From contig MU863919.1 of assembly GCA_033296885.1 (NCBI GenBank), forward strand, positions 186,001 to 250,000: a stretch of DNA of 64,000 nucleotides. The letters run 5' to 3'. The number at the start of each line of letters is the position of its first letter. Position 1 is the first letter of the stretch. The stretch comes from Triangularia verruculosa (lineage: Eukaryota > Ascomycota > Sordariomycetes > Sordariales > Podosporaceae). Below, piece after piece: positions 11,166 to 21,978 of the stretch. The notes under the pieces are model-generated. The model was not told where the DNA came from and did not search any database. It worked only from the letters and a program-made list of their open reading frames with translations. The position numbers and the translations under genes are program-made.

Positions 11166-12368
11166 TTTGCCGTCTTCCTGTAGATATCTCTTCTATAGGT
11201 GTGGTTTTGCGTCGGTCGTTTACGAGGAGAAAGCCGAGAATTCGAGATCAAAAGCGATTTTGCGAATCCCAGGATTTTTTGTGGGTGGATTTGGCGGGGT
11301 GGCACTAGCTCTGATTAGGTAAGGCGTGGCAGCGGACATGAACTCGGCTGGCATCTGGCAGCCAGCTGGATTCAACGACAGTCCTCAGGCTGCTCTTTGG
11401 GCGACTTTGTTACAGGTGCACTAACCATTCACTCTTCACCTCACGGTTACCATGGCCAATCTACTCGCAACCGTTCCCTGTACCTTTGGATTCGCAAGAT
11501 ACGCTCATTTTCTTCTGCAAGTTTTCGTTTCTTTCTTTCAGCAGCCATCACCGTTGATCCCACAACGAATACCACACCGGCATTACGTGCGCCTCGACTT
11601 TCCTGAAACATCACCTGTCCGGGTCAAGTGAACCCGATCAAACCTGCATATTCCCAGATTCGGCGGGGGGAGCTCCAATTGGTAGATGGCTAGTGCTACT
11701 ATGTAAACGCACGTTTCTATCCTCTCGTCGCTTCTGAGAGCTGCTGTGCATTCAAGTACAAGTCATGGGTTGTCAAGCAAGTGCCTGTACCCCCACGGCC
11801 TTCCCATCACCCCACCACACCTCCTGGTCAGGGCGAGATCTCGGCCCTCTAGCATCGTTCATGCGTGTTCTCGTCTGCAGGAAGCACACGTCTGAAACCT
11901 GATCTACTCCGGGGCTTGAGTTGTCGGTGTTCGGGTGTGGTCACAATAACAATGATGCATTGCTATCACCGGGGTCTCCGACCTCTTTGCTCACCACAAT
12001 ATATCTGCGTCACTGTACAAGTCACCACTATCTACCGACAGTATCTGCCGATCAACCGAGAGACAACCTCTGAACCACCTAGTCTACTTGTTCATAAGAG
12101 CCTCGTTATTGGGTCGTATCTACAAACATTGCGACGCCCCCGTGCGCTGAGGGTTTGTTTCAACTGATCTGTGAAGCTATCAACAAATCCTGTGACCATG
12201 CTCCACAAAGGGATTGGCTTTAACATGATCTCATCCAAAGAAATCATGGGATCTCTGGTCTCCGCCCGCTAGAAGTTATCATAAGAGGTCATGGCCTAGA
12301 AGGTCAAGCATGTCCGTGTATGTGGAACCAGCACCTCGGCCCTCCATACCACAGTTCTCACACACAGC
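11166..12368. other. Divergent intergenic region (uL1 / rhodopsin-domain gene)
   Basis: This 1.2-kb stretch separates two divergently read genes and must hold both promoters. No open frame has coding character or family resemblance. No repeat or RNA gene was recognised. Confidence 0.6.
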
Positions 12369-13715
12369 ATGCGGATCACCGCAGAGGTGATTGCATCCTG
12401 GCCTCCACCAAACCACGTCAATCCAGAGACTCGCGGGCCAGCCGCCGTTATCGTTGGGTTGCTTTTTCTAGGTCTGGCAGGTGTTGTCCTTACCATACGG
12501 CTATACGCACGCTTGAGGCTATCCAGAGGCTTTGGCCAAGACGACGTTCTTATATGTTTTGCATATGTGAATGATTTCCATTCCAAACCAGGGAGCTAGA
12601 GCTAACACTTCCCAGGCACCCGCAACCGCTTTTGTGGTTCTGCAGGCCATAGGCCACTTCAAGCTTGACGCAGATCGTCATACCTGGGACGTACGCCTTG
12701 AGCTGGTGATGCTGAGTTTGCAAGTTGGGTACGGTTACGTCCCTTGCCGTCTTCCATGGTACCAACCTGCTGATTCGGCCGCAGCCTCGTGGAGCAGATT
12801 CTCTTTGCTCTGGCAACTGGTCTAACCAAGCTTTCCGTATTGGCTCTCGTCTACCGAGTCGTTGACTGCTCGACGGGCCGGACCAAACACGTTGTGCTTG
12901 TCCTATCTGGAATAGTATCACTTGACACAACCGTTTTTGTGTTTGTGACAATTTTCCAATGCTCGTAGGTTTCTGCCCCCGGATGGCGGTCTGAAGACGA
13001 AATACTGAAACTAGCGGAGACCCATATCCGACAGCTGGACCGTCTCTTCTGGGCCGCAGAACTGCCTCGACCAAGGACTCCACCTCGTTGTTGCCAGCAT
13101 CATCAACACCGTCCAGGACTTTCTCATTGTATTTGTCCCTGTCAAGACGGTGTTGGGCTTTGACTTGCCTCTTTCGCAGCGTCTTACTGTTCTTGTTCTC
13201 TTCGCAGGTGGATTAGTTGTCTGCATCGCCGGCTCAGTAAGAACTTATTTTACTTGGGTCATGGTTACCAGTCCTGATGGGGACATCACCTGGCGTTTGT
13301 ACGACACAATGTTCCCAAGCGCGGTCGAGCTTTTTCTTGGTATCGTAGGTGATACAAGAAAAAAACTTTTTTCCTCCCATGTGAGCCAGTGCTGACGCCT
13401 TGATGATAGATTTGTGCCTCGGCTCCAGCTACCAAGCCATTCTTCACACGCTATTTCCCGCTCCGCAAGAGCTTCAGAAAGGCGCCTCCTGAATCTTCTG
13501 ACAGGAAATCCGTCTCGAGTTTCTTCGCAACAACACAGAACCAGCCCTCGCCGTACTCCTCCATGGAACCGAGACCAGCCAGCCACCTGCCTCCAGATCT
13601 GAACAAACCACTACCGAGTTCCCCCCAGGAAAGCGATGCACCTGGTGATCTCCATATCATTTCCCTGGGTCAGGTGGCGATCCCGGGCGCTTATCCCCCG
13701 GGCGGCGGAAGCTGA
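12369..13715 (+). CDS. Rhodopsin-domain integral membrane protein (PTH11-related family)
   Basis: Five exons: 12369-12566, 12616-12728, 12785-12964, 13035-13344, 13410-13715, together 368 residues. Phases agree at all four junctions and introns are 49-70 bp. The N-terminus has the family signature WPPPNHVNPETRGP, then helix 1 and the conserved RLYARLRLSRGFGQDDVLI loop. Later segments give QILFALATGLTKLSVLALVYR, a helix ending in FQCS, QNCLDQGLHLVVASIINT and the ICASAPATKPFFTRYFP helix-7 region. About seven membrane spans are followed by a Ser/Pro-rich cytoplasmic tail. Relatives are fungal seven-helix proteins with a rhodopsin-like domain, some (PTH11) being surface sensors. The CFEM domain of classical PTH11 is absent, so the specific role is unknown. 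The gene looks intact despite fragmentary single-frame appearance. Confidence 0.85.
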
Positions 13716-14585
13716 TGTGGTTTAGGGGGTTACAAGACACGACGTTGGACCAATCCATCCAGACGGTATATTAACACAGGGCCTGGCCAGTGGTCTGCCT
13801 TTGGCCTCCAATCTGACGACTTTTCCCTATTCTAGGGCACGGAAGGAGATTTCTCAAATTTTAACCTGGCTCATCTCCCCGTCCTAACGAAATTTTCACC
13901 GCGGGTACGGATCATTGTTTCGTTAGGTGTAACTCATCCCAAGCCTTGTAGTTATTAAAGAATCCACAATATTTTTACCCGTGCAATATGGCACAACAGG
14001 TGAACTCTGCATTGCGTGGGGGTGTGGTCTGTGATTTGGCTTTTTTTTTGGTGGTGACTGGCTGGCTGGCTGTCATGTCATGCACCATTCCAGGAACACG
14101 GCGCGTGCTTCGTTGCTGTAGAACTTTGGGAATCAGGCAGCAGATTGTTTATATGTCCAAATGCTGGGATTGGACTCAGCCACTGGGTTGTCATACATAA
14201 AAGCAACACCAAGAAATCGTCACCAACACCCTTGCAAAGTGGTGTCGGAAGGTCAAACGGAGAGTAGAAACAAGAACACATCTTATTACCCAAGATTTCG
14301 TACATGTTATTCATAAATTACAACATACCCATCACCTCTTGCGTGCAATCTTCCTCACTACCCATTTAGTCCTCATAAAACTCCCATACATCTCCCAGTA
14401 AACGCCTCCGCAACCTTCCCGCTCCCACCTAATAGCCAAAACGATTAAAGAATTAGGAATTAATAAACAAAAAGAGTAGCGAGTGTAGGTTCACTCCGAA
14501 CACCATCTGCCCCTTCTTACGTGGTAATACCCTCAGGCATGACCCTCGGTTCCATTACTTGAGGTATATATGTAAAACATGTTCG
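13716..14585. other. Intergenic, no gene seen
   Basis: The left part is 3' to the plus-strand rhodopsin-domain gene. The right part, becoming A/T-rich around 14440-14480, is 3' to the tentative minus-strand small gene. Short open frames have no coding character. Confidence 0.55.
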
Positions 14586-14818
14586 TCAAGGCTTCTTCTT
14601 CCCAAATTCTATACGGTCGCAAGAATAACAAAGTGACACGTTAGCTCAACAATATTCAAGTCAAAGAAATAATCAAACTCAACATTGCTAGATTTTTTAA
14701 CATCGGGAAACGTACGAGGGTCAATAGGAGTAACACTTCCGCCAGAATTTGTTGTAGAAGAGCCCTCGCCTCCCTGTGGAGTGGGCCCCTGTGGTTGATG
14801 AGAAGCGGAGGAGCTCAT
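14586..14818 (-). CDS. Possible small hypothetical protein (41 residues, one intron)
   Basis: Model: exon 1 14818-14716 and exon 2 14608-14586, joined by a 107-bp intron with a GTACGT donor, a GCTAACG branch site and a TATAG acceptor. The product runs from MSSSASHQPQGPTPQGG to SVTPIDPQFGKKKP. It is Gly/Ser/Pro-rich and ends in a basic cluster, with no signal peptide or known domain. The ATG sits in a favourable context (ATCATAATG). The case rests on three clean intron signals in a phase that yields an immediate Lys-rich terminus and stop. No family is recognised, and it could be a chance model. Confidence 0.35.
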
Positions 14819-17800
14819 TATGATGTTGTGTGAGAGTTGTGGTGGTGGTTTTTCTGAAGTCTGAGGATCGCAAGATTGTGAGGACCCAAGCTTGTTGTTA
14901 TCTCTCAGTGGCTGATGTCGGAGTGTCAAGAGCCTTGAACTCTCCTGATGATGGTTGTGGGTTGGGGTAGGTATCAAGAGGCAGTCCGGCACTAGTCTCC
15001 GATGCAGTTGTGGAAGAATATTAAGCTTTTGCAGACGATAGAATGACTATTGAACACCCCAGCATGTACCCTCCGGAGCGAATGCCCCTATATATATTAC
15101 CCCTTCTCCCAAAAGTCCATCTCGTGGCGTGCCGCTCTCTCGCGCATGTGGAGTTGAAGATGGTACAAGACTGTCACAGCCAGGCCATGCTAAGCTCGTT
15201 CATCACAAGAGCAGGACACACCGCTCCCGTCAACTGAGCGGATGGACGGCCGCGGGCAGGGTCGTCTCTTCTTGTGCGACTACCCATTGAGGGAGAATCG
15301 TATCCGGTTTGTACGGGCACGCTTGTGTGCTTGTATCACAGAAATTCCAGCGGAGGTTTGCCACGTAACGGCTGCGCCTGGTTGATGGAAGAGAGGCACT
15401 TTTATTTCTTTGGTAGACTGAACTCAAGAGAAGCGAGAAAGCTAGAGAAATCCGAGCTATGTGCAGCGTGAGAGATGATCAAGTCCAGCTCTCCTGAAGC
15501 TAGTAACAACCACCGCCGGGATCAGCATCTCTCCCGCGATAATGGTTGGATGGCGTTAGTTTGGTCGTTTGGCGTGGTTCGCGTCTGGCTTCCATGACAC
15601 AGATTCCCAAAGAAGAAGGTGGCTTCTGGTTTGGGGAGTTGGTAGTCCAAATTCATATGATTTCGGACAAATCCGTTGACATCACCGGCAGCCCGTGGAT
15701 GGCAGCAGCAGTCACCCGGTGATAACTCAACTTCTGGGGGAACACGAGGGTGCTCGTGGCGGAGAGACCGTGATGATCTGCAGCATGCAAGTCGATGACC
15801 CTGGGAAGACAAATGTGAAAGGGATTACAGGCGTGGGAATGCAGCTCGTTCCATATGGCTTCATCACATGCGCTTACACCTGCCCTGAACACCACCCACC
15901 CGAATTTCGGCAGAGATGAGACGGGAACAGACAATCTCGCGTACTCCCGATCGGCCGTCTGGTGAAGACTGTTCCCGACGAAGACGGTCCGAGTAAATCT
16001 AACGAAATCTTGACGGGCTTGTCTCCGACAACGGAGAATCGGATGTTTGTTTTGTGCTCCCCATCGGCTTCCCTTCCGAACGAGTGGGCTAGGATGTTGT
16101 GGCACCGGTAGTCGATGCCTCGTTCCATGTTCATGTCAGTATCCAGACAGAAAAACAGGCCAGATCGTGGATCTTGCTCAACGTTTGACTTAGTGGAGAG
16201 TTGCCCATTTGAGAAGCAGCCACAGCATGCGTTCCGTCTGCAGTGGCCACCCGCTCGCGAGATGCTGTCATTGCTGTCATGGCTGTCCGTCTCAAGCCAC
16301 AAAAGGGCCGAGCGTGTGGAATATGCCGGCAGCAGCCATACGAGAGCTTCAAAGTAAACAAACCATGGGTGTTTGTGGGCTTTGATAAGATTTGTTGAGT
16401 TCCGGACGTCGTGTTGAAGTTGAATGTTGATGATGCCCCTCCAGTGCTCCACCCCGCCAAAAGCTTAATCCGTATCCGTATTGCTTATCTTTTATCGTCC
16501 CCCACCACCACAGCTCCGCACGAGCCCTACCTCTCAGCCCCACTTTCCAGCAAGCTAAAATTTTGGTATTTAGTTTCGGGTCAGGCTGCCCAACTTCTTC
16601 CTCTTTTTCTTTTTTTTATCTACACATCAATGCAGTCTGTCCGAGACTACACCGCCAAGTGAAGTTGACGATGGGTTGTATTGGTGCGACTGGAGGCTCC
16701 ACGAATGTGGCTTGCTGAGGGTTATTCTTATTCTCTATGGATCTTCCTCCGTTCCCGGCCCCCTAAAACGAAGTAATCACCTTATCCCTTTCATTATGGC
16801 TTTGGACTACGACCATTCTAGGTCCGAGCTGTGGGGTGGTTTCGACATTTCGTCGCCCAAATATCTGTACTCCTGCGCCTGCGAGTGATTTGTGTGCATT
16901 TGATGTCAAAAGTCGTTGAGAAGCATCGTTCGTTGCTGTATGTCTCAAATATGGCACGGCATTCGGCAGTTGATCCCCTATTGCAAGTCGCATGTTACCG
17001 CTGCCCTCATCAGTCTGAATTGCCTCAGTTTGAACCAGGTGGAACGCACTTTGCAGCCTGTCGGGATGCCAAGGCATTTGCGGTTGTCAATAGGCACATT
17101 CACAATACCCTCATCACTCGAGCATATTGACAATCGTCAATTCACCCAATAATCAATGCACGATGGCGAAACACTTTGGCATATATCTTTCCATTCATCT
17201 GCGCAACAAGCTCCCTCGATCTTTCCAAGCACCGAAAACTCTGCACCTGCACAACCTTTTTCTCAGTTGGGGTTAGGGTTACTGGCCAAGTCGCTGAACC
17301 TCCGCCCTGAGATGCGTCTGCCTGTCACAGATTGCTATTATGCCACCGCGAAATTGAGGCAAGAGCGAGAGAAAGTTTTCGTCTCAGTTGTTCGCCTGAC
17401 AAAAGCCTACTGGCCCAATCGAAATTTACACACATCCAATTGCAAATGACCTCTCCCAATCTCACATTCAGCACTACCCAGAACGAAATAAGCCTCGAAA
17501 TTTGGCACCTTTTTACAATGTCCAGTTGTCTATATGTTTTCTTCGGCGATCCTTTCTCAAGTTGTTCAATCTCCAGTATCTTCTCATACCTATATCCTTC
17601 ATAGCTGTGCTCGGGTCCACAAGATGGCATTCATGATCGAACAGTTAACTCTGAACCTTCGAGATTTCAACGGTGACGAGCATGTACGTGAGATCAGCCA
17701 CAGTTGGTATCAAGATCAACCAGACTAAAGTTCTATTTCTTCATCTCGTCCGAGAGAGCGAGTGCTTACTTGACCAAACTCAAGTCCCAACCGCATATAA

Positions 17801-18404
17801 TATCCGCCCCCTCATTAACTCCATGGAGAATCCACGTCAACCCTAGATAATACAAAACACCTTATTCCCGTCCTCTAACTCGTCAATTTATTATCCCATA
17901 AAAGCCTCTCTACAGAGATGCCGATGACCAGTGCAAACGCGGCCTAATCCGACTTTAGCCTGAGACTGCCCCCCTTTCTATTCTGCTTCAACCAGCCGTC
18001 TCTTTCACCATCCCTTGGCGCACTCACCTCACACAGTTAATTGATCAACAGATCTACCAGGTGCCCAATCGTTTGCCTGGCCCTGGAAGTCTCCCGGAGG
18101 CTGACATCCGCAGATTCGGGATTATAGGGTCATTGTGCTATATCTTGTCGGACCGGTTTTCCCTCTTCGTCTTTCTACTCGCGGGAGTTTCAATTACCGT
18201 GAACCCACATGCGAAGATGGTCGACAGAATAAAATGGATTGCGAAATGCGGGGAGTCCCGTGAGCTGGTTTACCAGGGGTATGTATATATATATATAAGC
18301 CTCTGGTGTATGCCGGGCTGTCGATCGAGGTGTAACCCCCTTTTTCTTTCCCAAGCCCTTGGTCTTTGTGCTTGTTTTACTTTGGTACCCGAAGACGACG
18401 GAAC
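14819..18404. other. Long intergenic stretch, no firm gene
   Basis: Several overlapping minus-strand open frames lie between about 15520 and 16550, including a Cys-containing one at 15874-16452. None has a start, signal peptide or splice pattern that makes a convincing gene. The stretch from about 17600 to 18404 lies upstream of the lyase-like gene and probably includes its promoter; a TA run (TATATATATATA) is at about 18285-18297. Confidence 0.45.
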
Positions 18405-18543
18405 ATGAAGACCTCGACACTGTTGGCCGCTCTCTGCGGCGTTGCCGTCGAAGGCGCTGTCCTCTGGGATGGCCGCTTCAACGACTTCACCTCTTCGGCC
18501 GATTTGGACAAATGGTCCTGGGCTAACCAAGTTGGTCCCTACC
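18405..18543 (+). CDS. First exon of a secreted polysaccharide-lyase-like protein (gene broken downstream)
   Basis: The ATG at 18405 opens a typical signal peptide (MKTSTLLAALCGVAVEGA). The mature start follows: LWDGRFNDFTSSADLDKW, then SWANQVGPY. This resembles the N-terminus of fungal polysaccharide lyases of the glucuronan-lyase (PL20) type, where GPY continues as QYY. The exon ends after TAC C with a GTATGT donor, and C plus AA or AG at the next exon would supply that Gln. No next exon is present: about 30 bp into the intron the sequence enters a poly-G/poly-C tract, after which the DNA reads as an unrelated minus-strand region. The loss looks like an assembly join rather than mutation, because exon and donor are intact. 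The lyase assignment is from memory of the family N-terminus. Confidence 0.6.
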
Positions 18544-18570
18544 GTATGTATCCCCCTTATCATCCGTGTT

Positions 18571-18630
18571 CGGGGGGCGGGGGGGGGGGGCGCGGCCCCG
18601 CCGCCGCCCCCGCCCCCCCCCCCCCCCCCG

Positions 18631-18672
<42 letters not shown>
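18571..18672. repeat. Poly-G/poly-C tract, likely assembly artefact
   Basis: A run of about 20 G with a single C passes through CGCGGCCCCGCCGCC into about 70 C with few interruptions. Such a G-run/C-run inversion has no counterpart elsewhere in the window. It is typical of poly-G read artefacts joined in opposite orientation at a contig end. Confidence 0.8.
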
Positions 18673-18678
<6 letters not shown>

Positions 18679-18929
18679 TGAACATTGGTTACTTGAAATG
18701 GGAATTATAGTGTATTGTTATTATCGGGTCGTTGACGAAGAGTGTTTTGATGTGAGAGGTAACGGCCTTTCACCACCCAGTTCACATGTTAGTCTGGACA
18801 CATGGTGTCTTTGACTTGACTAGAGTCAGAATATGACGGAAAAGCTGACAAGGGGGTTCGCTCTTGGTATCTTGTCAGTTTATTTTTGTAGGTTTTGGAG
18901 ACCGTCGAGTGGGGGGCCTGTTTAACTTA

Positions 18930-19187
18930 CGATTTCGTCGTGGGAATGTGGTGATAGCAAATGTGCTTTGGGGGTTGGTGGACTTTTTTGGATGATGATG
19001 ATGACGGGAGGGGTTTTTGTTGATGGGGTGTCTGGTTGGTCGGTCTCCTCCTCTTTTGCAGCTTGTTGCGTCTCCGGGGTTTGGGGGGTTCTTGGGAGTG
19101 GAGGCTGCTGTAGTCGTGGGTGTCTTTGTTTTTGTTTTTGTTTCGGGAGAAGAGGTTTGAGAGGCGGGTTTTGAGCGCTTGGAACAT
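18930..19187 (-). CDS. Possible first exon of a hypothetical protein (truncated by the poly-C join)
   Basis: The ATG at 19187 (context ATCAAAATG) opens MFQALKTRLSNLFSRNKNK, followed by a basic Ser/Pro/Lys-rich sequence of 86 codons. The frame ends at a consensus GTAAGT donor at 18930 (phase 2). The minus strand at this point is C-rich with coding-like composition. Downstream toward the poly-C tract a short open segment reads KTLFVNDPIITIHYNSHFK before a GT, but its phase does not fit this donor. No family is recognised. The gene, if real, would be cut by the artefact tract at 18571-18672. Confidence 0.3.
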
Positions 19188-20083
19188 TTTGATGAGAGGA
19201 GGAGGGGGATGGATGGGTTGTTTTGAGACGGATGCTGGGGGGTTCGGGTGTAGACGATGGTTTGGGGAGGTGTGGTTTGTCTGGAGATTTGCCGTCAGGT
19301 TGGGAGTTTTCTTGGGGTCATGTGGATGGTGGTTTGATAAGCCATGGCTTTAGTGAGGGGGTCCATCATGGCGTTTTGAAGGCGTTTTGGGAGGTGGATG
19401 ATGGGGGGCGGGTGGACGGTGTGGCGTGTTATGGTTTGGGAGGGTAGATAACGGCGTTGATAGCCAAGATGTCTTGCTGGAGAGTTGGTATCGTCTAACG
19501 ATCTGAAGAATAGTCATCAGAACCTGGCAGTGTAACTAAGCTGTGATAGGTTGGTATCTTCGACGGAGAGAAAAGACACCAGAGAGGCTGATAATACTTG
19601 AGGCTATTGCGAAAGAAAAAAGAAAGAAAAGAAAAAAGTCGCAAAAAAAGGTAAAAGCTCACCGGCCAACCTACTCAGGTAGTGTGAGAAGGGTGGCCGG
19701 TTACGAAAACCCGTGGGTTTTCTCCGGTTCGAACGAGGGAGCTATCGGTTGCAAGTCCCTGGGGGGAAACAGCTCCAACACCCTTACCATTTGACCTGAC
19801 CACAAGTGTGGCGCCCTGGTAAGGGTATTGGAGCTGTTGGAAAGACTGTCCGGGACCTAATATATATACCGTCGTTCGCTCCTGCCACTTGGAGAGCAAT
19901 GAGATGAGGCAAGGTAAGGCACCCAAGCCAAGATACATTGTTGAAGGTCAGGTATGTAACAAGAGCCATAACAAATAACTTTTCGATTCCAAACGAACTC
20001 CAATAACTCCATGATATTGCCAACAAATCAAACCAGGCCTTTTCCCTTTTCCCGTCAATATATTCAACAACCTCGACCTTCAC
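19188..20083. other. Intergenic with inverted-repeat cluster
   Basis: This stretch lies between the tentative truncated exon and the 3' end of the GPI-protein gene. Apart from the three inverted repeats at 19661-19838 and an A-rich run at about 19610-19650, nothing is recognised. Confidence 0.5.
19661..19838. repeat. Cluster of three consecutive inverted repeats
   Basis: Arm pairs: ACCGGCCA (19661-19668) with TGGCCGGT (19694-19701), perfect; GAAAACCC (19705-19712) with GGGTTTTC (19715-19722), perfect; and 19768-19789 with 19817-19838, 22 bp with one mismatch that would be a G-U pair in RNA. All three fall in 178 bp of otherwise gene-free DNA. They could form a structured RNA or be the remnant of a small inverted-repeat transposon. 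Confidence 0.6.
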
Positions 20084-20848
20084 TCACAACACCACCGCAA
20101 AAACAACCATCATTAAAACAACCACAGCAACCGCCTCCACCCCCCTCTCCCCAACCGCCCTCGCACCACCACTGCTGCTCCCCCCACTGGGCCTCACCCC
20201 CCCACCCCCCAACATCTCGGCACCCTGCGTAATCGTAACCGGCACAAACCCAAACCGATCCCCGCTCGTCCAGTTATAGCTGTACGTCGAGTACGTCCCG
20301 TTCCACCCCCCATCCCTCGTGTACCACGCGCTCCCCACATGCGTCAGATTGCAAGCCGCCTCCACCGTCCCGTTCAGCGAGCACCGGTTCACGATACTCT
20401 GCCCCTGCTGCCACCCCCTCGATCCAGTGAACATGAACGTTGCCGGGCCCTGCGTTATCGTCGTCGGCTGGCCTGTCCCGTTTCTTTCGTTGAAGTTTGG
20501 CCGCCACCAGGGCGGGCGTTCGGTCGGGAGGGGGGAGGTCAGGGAGGAGAGGGTTCGTGCCCAGGGCGGGGGGTTGGTGCCGAAGGGGGGACGGCGGGGG
20601 AGGGATTGGGTTTTGGTCACGATGTAGGTTGTTAGGTTGAGGTGGGTGTCGGTGGCGATGAGGCGGCCGGAGATGCGGTGGAGGGAGGTGTGGAGGGTGT
20701 AAGGGAGGGGGAGGTCTTCGAAGGCGCGGTCGTTGAGGTAGAAGAGGGAGACGATTTTGGTTATGGAGGATATGGGTGCGGTGGTGGTGGTGGTGGTTTG
20801 GGCGGTGGCGAGGGAGAGGAAGAGGAGCAGAGGGAGAAGAAGTAACAT
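20084..20848 (-). CDS. Predicted GPI-anchored secreted glycoprotein of unknown function
   Basis: A single exon of 254 residues. Residues 1-17 form a clear signal peptide (MLLLLPLLLFLSLATAQ), followed by a Thr-rich start. Several N-glycosylation sequons are visible, such as NLT, NGT and NWT. The middle contains four Cys-containing or aromatic-rich segments such as RCSLNGTVEAACNLTHVG and YSTYSYNWTSGDRFGFVPV. The C-terminus has a Gly/Ser-rich linker followed by a hydrophobic end (VVVLMMVVFAVVL), the pattern of a GPI attachment signal. It should therefore reach the plasma membrane or wall. I recognise no enzyme or adhesin family. The start is the first ATG before the signal peptide. Confidence 0.75.
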   Translation of the reverse strand: MLLLLPLLLFLSLATAQTTTTTTAPISSITKIVSLFYLNDRAFEDLPLPYTLHTSLHRISGRLIATDTHLNLTTYIVTKTQSLPRRPPFGTNPPPWARTLSSLTSPLPTERPPWWRPNFNERNGTGQPTTITQGPATFMFTGSRGWQQGQSIVNRCSLNGTVEAACNLTHVGSAWYTRDGGWNGTYSTYSYNWTSGDRFGFVPVTITQGAEMLGGGGVRPSGGSSSGGARAVGERGVEAVAVVVLMMVVFAVVL

Positions 20849-21605
20849 CTTGACGACGACGACGATGGTGATGAAGGTGGCTTCTTCTCAAAGGGTCAGC
20901 TTCGGCATTGGATATAACAGTTGATCTGTCATTACAAAAGCGTCAAGTACAACGCAAGACCGAGTAAGGGGAAATGAAAACGAGCGAAACCCCAGGTTTG
21001 TAAATCCAGAAAACCTCAAAAAGGATCACCAAAAGCTGTCCAAAGTGACGCGGCCGTCTACGTATATACACCTCATCCCCTCATCCCGCCCTTCGGCAGT
21101 CTGCCTCCTTCCGATGAAGTGTATGCTCGGAGAAGACTTTAGCCGCCGCCATAAAAATCAGGAACCGCAAGGCAAAGACGAATCAAGAAATCTTCTGATC
21201 TTTCATGTCCCGAAGGTCCTGATATATCCAGTCTTCCGTCCTGTCCTGCAGCCCGTCCCGTTCCCCGCAATTGCGTGTTCATGCCGTGTTGCTTGCTGTT
21301 TGGATCGGTGGGAGTGAGCCGTGTTTGCGGTTCAATGCCGAGTAAATATGGTTGCATCTCCGGGGACCGGGGAAGTCCCTGGATCTGATCCGGTCCAGAA
21401 CCGGAGATATTGGGTGGCGGTTGAAGGTCCTGGGATGAAAACAAAAGTTGGATCAACCATAAGGTATGTAGCAGTCGCTTGGTGCTCAACTTGGAAGAGT
21501 CAAGCTCGCGTACTTCGAAGAGCATACCAATATCATCTTAGCTTGGTAAACAACCCCCACATACCTGACAGCTTGAGCCGCAAAAGTGAGTTTTAAAAAA
21601 ACCAA
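20849..21605. other. Intergenic upstream of the GPI-protein gene
   Basis: Contains the promoter side of the minus-strand GPI-protein gene. No open frame with coding character and no repeat was seen before the tRNA-like element that begins at about 21606. Confidence 0.5.
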
Positions 21606-21722
21606 GGCTCAAAGGGACTCGAACCCACCACCAAGCGAAGAGCCCCAGTGGTGTTCTCCGGACTTCGGCATCGATGGCCAGTCGATGCGTACTCAGATAC
21701 TAACCACTGAGCTACGGAGTGA
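21606..21722 (-). tRNA. tRNA-like element, acceptor stem not formed
   Basis: On the minus strand a D-arm-like TAGCTCAGTGGTTAGTA and a T-arm-like GGGTTCGAGTCCC lie about 75 nt apart. GCTC pairs with GAGT in the D stem. A perfect 6-bp hairpin (GCATCG/CGATGC, 9-nt loop) occupies the anticodon-arm position, and CACCAC/GTGGTG could be a long variable arm. The sequences where the acceptor strands should be (CACTCCG and TTTGAGC) do not pair. It is either a degenerate tRNA or a tRNA-derived element carrying Pol III A and B boxes. No anticodon can be assigned. Confidence 0.4.
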
Positions 21723-21978
21723 TAAATTTCAACTACGTTAGTTACTTCGCTGAAAGCATCCCTGAACCTGGGCCATATATATGCTGACCAGCTTTGCGGC
21801 ATTCCGTGGCCCTGCCAGTTTGCTGCCATCACTTGTTGTCGTCGTTGCGTCGAACAGGTGCCATGAGGGTACGTATATACTATTAACTTCTGTTGAAGGT
21901 CATGATAGTCGTATTAAGTAGGATGAAGAGTATGCCCAATCCAAAAAACAATCCAAATACGAGAAAAGATAGGCTCAC

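Noticed and set aside
12369..13715. Rhodopsin-domain gene as a pseudogene
   Set aside because: Single frames are short, but four introns with good signals and consistent phase restore a complete 368-residue protein.
15874..16452. Minus-strand 192-codon frame with LFFCLDTDMNMERGIDYRC
   Set aside because: Overlapping minus-strand frames compete in the same DNA; no signal peptide, no convincing start and no splice pattern links them into one protein.
18441..18681. Poly-Pro/poly-Gly frames through the G/C tract
   Set aside because: They arise from the homopolymer artefact.
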